Positions 61,959 to 64,000 of a stretch of 64,000 bases of DNA are shown piece after piece. Position 1 is the stretch's first letter. Each line of letters starts with the position of its first letter. The translations under genes were made by a program, and so were the position numbers. The notes under the pieces are model-generated. The model saw only the letters and a program-made list of their open reading frames with translations. It ran no database searches and was not told where the DNA came from. This DNA comes from Bodonicaedibacter sp963693005. GTDB taxonomy: Bacteria; Pseudomonadota; Alphaproteobacteria; UBA6184. Location: positions 868,001 through 932,000 of the forward strand of contig OY843726.1 in the NCBI GenBank assembly GCA_963693005.1, in the 5' to 3' direction.

Positions 61959-62612
61959 ATGGCCGAAGTAAAAACCTCTGCACCGCAAGAACAAGAATTA
62001 AGCATGGACGAAATTCTTTCGTCTATTCGTAATATTATTACAGAAGATCAAGAGAGTCGACCTGAAGAGAAGCGAACATTTACGGAGGATGCCACAACTA
62101 ATCCGTCAGGTGCTCGCCAAATGGGGGATCTCCCAAAGTTTGATAGTGATGGTGGTTTTCAGTTGCCAGATTTTTACCAAGAGAAAAAAAATAAGACTCA
62201 AGCTGTCGCTTCTCCCAAAAGAGATGAAGTTTTTCCTGATGAAGGATTTAAGCAGCACTTCTCAAATGAGACCTCATTTAAGGAAAAGCAAGCGCCTTAC
62301 TTTAATCAAGCAGAGTTTTCACGAGAGGCGCATGCGTCAGTTGGAGATAATATTTCCTCGGCATTAAAGGGCATTGTTGAGTCTTATGCAAATAAAAAAG
62401 TACAACAATCTGTGGTGAGTGAGAGTCCACAGGCAGACACGTCAAATTTAGGTTTTGCGGGATCTTCAAAATTAAATGATATGATTAATACGATGATTGA
62501 AAAAATCGTTGTTATTAGAATTGAAGATTGGTTGCATCAGAATCTTTCTGGGATCTTGGAAAAAGTGATCTTAAGAGAGCTAGAGCGGGTATTAACTCAG
62601 CTAAAAATTTAA
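61959..62612 (+). CDS. popZ: PopZ-like polar organising protein (DUF2497)
   Basis: The product has 217 residues from ATG 61959, with AGGA seven bases upstream; the longer frame from 61932 overlaps tolC. The N-terminal block LSMDEILSSIRNIITEDQE is the DUF2497/PopZ signature. The middle is long, polar and disordered. The C-terminal part has INTMIEKIVVIRIEDWLHQN and LSGILEKVILRELERVLTQL, matching the oligomerisation helices of PopZ. PopZ gathers at the pole and anchors the centromere in alphaproteobacteria. Position beside ctrA fits a cell-cycle role. Confidence 0.88.
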   Translation: MAEVKTSAPQEQELSMDEILSSIRNIITEDQESRPEEKRTFTEDATTNPSGARQMGDLPKFDSDGGFQLPDFYQEKKNKTQAVASPKRDEVFPDEGFKQHFSNETSFKEKQAPYFNQAEFSREAHASVGDNISSALKGIVESYANKKVQQSVVSESPQADTSNLGFAGSSKLNDMINTMIEKIVVIRIEDWLHQNLSGILEKVILRELERVLTQLKI

Positions 62613-62615
62613 GCT

Positions 62616-62630
62616 TTAACGTTTAATTAA
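62616..62630. promoter_or_regulatory. CtrA-type box upstream of ctrA
   Basis: TTAA at 62616-62619 and 62627-62630, exact seven-base spacing, 52-66 bp before the ctrA start. Autoregulation of ctrA is known in Caulobacter and is suggested here. Confidence 0.65.
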
Positions 62631-62681
62631 ACTTTACTGGCTTTTAATAATAATAATAAATAAAAAAAGGAGCCTCTTACG

Positions 62682-63395
62682 ATGCGCGTATTGTTAATTG
62701 AAGACGATCCTACGATTTCAAAAAGTGTTGAACTGATGTTGAAATCTACCAATATTGTATGTGACGTTACAAACTTGGGAGAAGAAGGTATTGAAATTTC
62801 CAAGCTATATGACTATGACATCATCATTTTAGACCTAATGTTGCCAGATATGAATGGGTTTGATGTAATTAAGCGCTTGCGAAATGCGGCTGTTAAAACG
62901 CCAATTTTAATTTTATCGGGGCTGACTGAGACGGACGACAAAATAAAAGGCTTTGGAATCGGCGCGGATGACTACCTAACAAAACCGTTTAATAAAAATG
63001 AATTAATTGCGCGCATCAATGCAATTGTTCGAAGGGCTCGAGGACATGCAGATGCGGTTATAAAAGTAGGGCGTTTAAGCATTAATTTGCAGTCACATAC
63101 TGCGGATGTAGAAGGAACGGCAATTCCTCTAACATCAAAAGAGTATGCAATTTTAGAGCTTTTGGCGATGCGAAAGGGGTCTACTCTTACGAAAGAAATG
63201 TTTTTGAATCACCTTTATGGAGGGTTGGACGAGCCAGAATTGAAAATTATTGATGTGTTTGTATGCAAGTTACGTAAAAAACTCTCAAAAGCACTTGATG
63301 GCGAGAGTTGCATAGAAACCATCTGGGGTCGTGGTTATGTATTGCGCAGCCCCCAGCAAGCTGAGGTTGAAGATGGTAGCATTTCGGCCGCTTAG
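62682..63395 (+). CDS. ctrA: Cell-cycle response regulator CtrA
   Basis: The product has 237 residues, close to CtrA length. AAAGGAG precedes the ATG. The receiver domain (1-120) opens MRVLLIEDDPTISKSVELML, with D51 in DIIILDLMLPDMNGFDVIKRL as the phosphorylation site and K in YLTKPFNKNELIARI. The OmpR-type winged helix (about 125-230) shows LTSKEYAILELLAMRKGSTL, TKEMFLNHLYGGLDEPELKI and IDVFVCKLRKKLSKA, then IWGRGYVLR, nearly identical to alphaproteobacterial CtrA. It binds TTAA-N7-TTAA. A box lies upstream of its own gene. Confidence 0.97.
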   Translation: MRVLLIEDDPTISKSVELMLKSTNIVCDVTNLGEEGIEISKLYDYDIIILDLMLPDMNGFDVIKRLRNAAVKTPILILSGLTETDDKIKGFGIGADDYLTKPFNKNELIARINAIVRRARGHADAVIKVGRLSINLQSHTADVEGTAIPLTSKEYAILELLAMRKGSTLTKEMFLNHLYGGLDEPELKIIDVFVCKLRKKLSKALDGESCIETIWGRGYVLRSPQQAEVEDGSISAA

Positions 63396-63407
63396 GATTA
63401 AGCGGCC
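63386..63407 (+). terminator. Hairpin at the ctrA stop
   Basis: GGCCGCTTA and TAAGCGGCC form a perfect 9-bp stem with GGAT as loop, overlapping the ctrA stop codon. No T run follows directly. Confidence 0.5.
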
Positions 63408-63421
63408 TGACTATCAAAGTA

Positions 63422-63462
63422 GGGGCCTTTATGACTTGCAACAAAGGCTCTTGTTTTTTTTT
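63422..63462 (+). terminator. Rho-independent terminator after ctrA
   Basis: GGGCCTTT pairs with AAAGGCTC (one G-T pair) around a twelve-base loop, followed by TTG and nine T. Confidence 0.65.
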
Positions 63463-63587
63463 GTTTAATTTTTTTGTGTTCAACTTCTTGGTCGCTTAGG
63501 GCAAAGATATTAATAAGCAGGCTAAAAACATACCTTGCCATATAATCTTATTCGTGATATAAGATCTGCCAAACATTCTAGATCAAA

Positions 63588-64000
63588 ATGATACGATTTC
63601 TTTTAATTATACTGGCGGCATTATTTGCCGATACGCTTTTATACGCTAAGGTGGTGGTTACTACTAAGCCACTATATTTTATTGTTGCGCCTCTTTTGCA
63701 AGGAGTTGACACACCTATTCTTCTTAAAAAACATAATGGTTGTTCTCATCAGAATCATTTGCGTCCGTCTGAGGTGTCTTCCCTGAAATCTGCTAAGTTA
63801 GTGTTCTCTTCGGGGGCAGAGCGCCATGTTTTATCTAAAAAGAATATATCTAATGTTATCTTTGTTAGTGTTTTTTCTGCGGAAGATGGCATTGAGTGGT
63901 TGTCTCCTAAAAAAGTAAGAGAGAGCATTTCTGATATAGTTGGCGCTCTAAAAACAATTTATCCTCTCCAGTATCATGACATTCTTGATCAAAATGCAAA
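63588..64000 (+). CDS. Zinc-binding substrate protein ZnuA-like, partial (runs off the right edge)
   Basis: ATG 63588 begins with a signal-like RFLLIILAALFADTLLYA. Then VVVTTKPLYFIVAPLLQGVD, HNGCSHQNHLRPSEVSSLKS and AKLVFSSGAERHV match the opening of the ZnuA/TroA cluster 9 family. SHQNHLRP corresponds to the PHDYxLRPSD segment with the first metal His. GIEWLSPKKVRESISDIVGA looks like the family's HIWLDPENA segment but comes early, and Ile stands where the second metal His is expected. The usual His-rich loop between is missing. The end is outside the window. Confidence 0.62.
   Translation, partial: MIRFLLIILAALFADTLLYAKVVVTTKPLYFIVAPLLQGVDTPILLKKHNGCSHQNHLRPSEVSSLKSAKLVFSSGAERHVLSKKNISNVIFVSVFSAEDGIEWLSPKKVRESISDIVGALKTIYPLQYHDILDQNA

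Noticed and set aside
1..64000. CRISPR arrays, insertion sequences, transposases or prophage
   Set aside because: No regularly spaced repeats, no terminal inverted repeats with transposase and no phage structural genes were seen; the only direct DNA repeats are the 234-bp tandem and the two repeats within the 43741 gene.

Overview
The window looks like part of an alphaproteobacterial chromosome, AT-rich and close to the intracellular Holosporales/Rickettsiales type. The evidence is a CtrA response regulator, a PopZ-like pole protein, murB-ftsQ-ftsA-ftsZ and ftsEX division genes, alphaproteobacterial-type AddA, MepB and methyltransferase-regulatory-domain proteins, and many MFS and AmpG-like importers. 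There are also many exported proteins without recognisable relatives and clear gene decay (frameshifts, pseudogenes, truncated domains). No phage, IS element, transposase or CRISPR array was seen. The lineage is inferred from gene content only.

Layout. 0-4 kb: the start of a leucyl aminopeptidase (minus strand) and two exported lipoproteins; the first carries a macrodomain-like region and is broken at a run of nine G. 4-10 kb (minus): a ProP-like MFS transporter, then ftsZ, ftsA, ftsQ and murB. 10.0-10.5 kb: a non-coding gap with perfect DnaA boxes flanking an AT-rich block. 10.5-20 kb: fliM, mutT, rnhA, a methyltransferase-like protein, a very large MFS/acyltransferase/adenylation fusion with a decayed C terminus, and an AddA helicase without its nuclease domain. 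20-34.7 kb: MFS and AmpG-like transporters, mgtE, typA, hrcA, several exported proteins and about 1.4 kb of pseudogenes. 34.7-43.7 kb: housekeeping genes (BI-1 family, 3-hydroxyacyl-CoA dehydrogenase, DUF192, rluB, rsmD, tRNA-Lys, rsfS, fliI, fliJ, mepB, gyrB). 43.7-56.7 kb: an exported protein with an internal duplication, gap and tkt, an outer-membrane barrel, a 234-bp tandem duplication, a CPBP membrane protein, cspA, a structured RNA resembling 6S RNA, a large protein with a YWTD-like propeller, and a beta-helix-like exported protein. 56.9-64 kb: fba, plsC, ftsX and ftsE (minus), tolC, popZ and ctrA (plus), and a partial zinc-binding lipoprotein-like ZnuA.

How it fits together. The most coherent unexplained signal is regulatory. 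Exact TTAA-N7-TTAA sequences, the CtrA-binding consensus, lie just upstream of ctrA itself and upstream of four otherwise unrelated exported-protein genes (20077-20509, 24157, 30188-30634 with three sites, 43741-45009). This suggests that CtrA in this organism controls a set of secreted proteins, some of which are decaying. A second theme is poly-G/poly-C runs of 7-9 bases in genes and in one ribosome binding site, with one run of 9 coinciding with a frameshift; these could be phase-variable, or could be sequencing artefacts.
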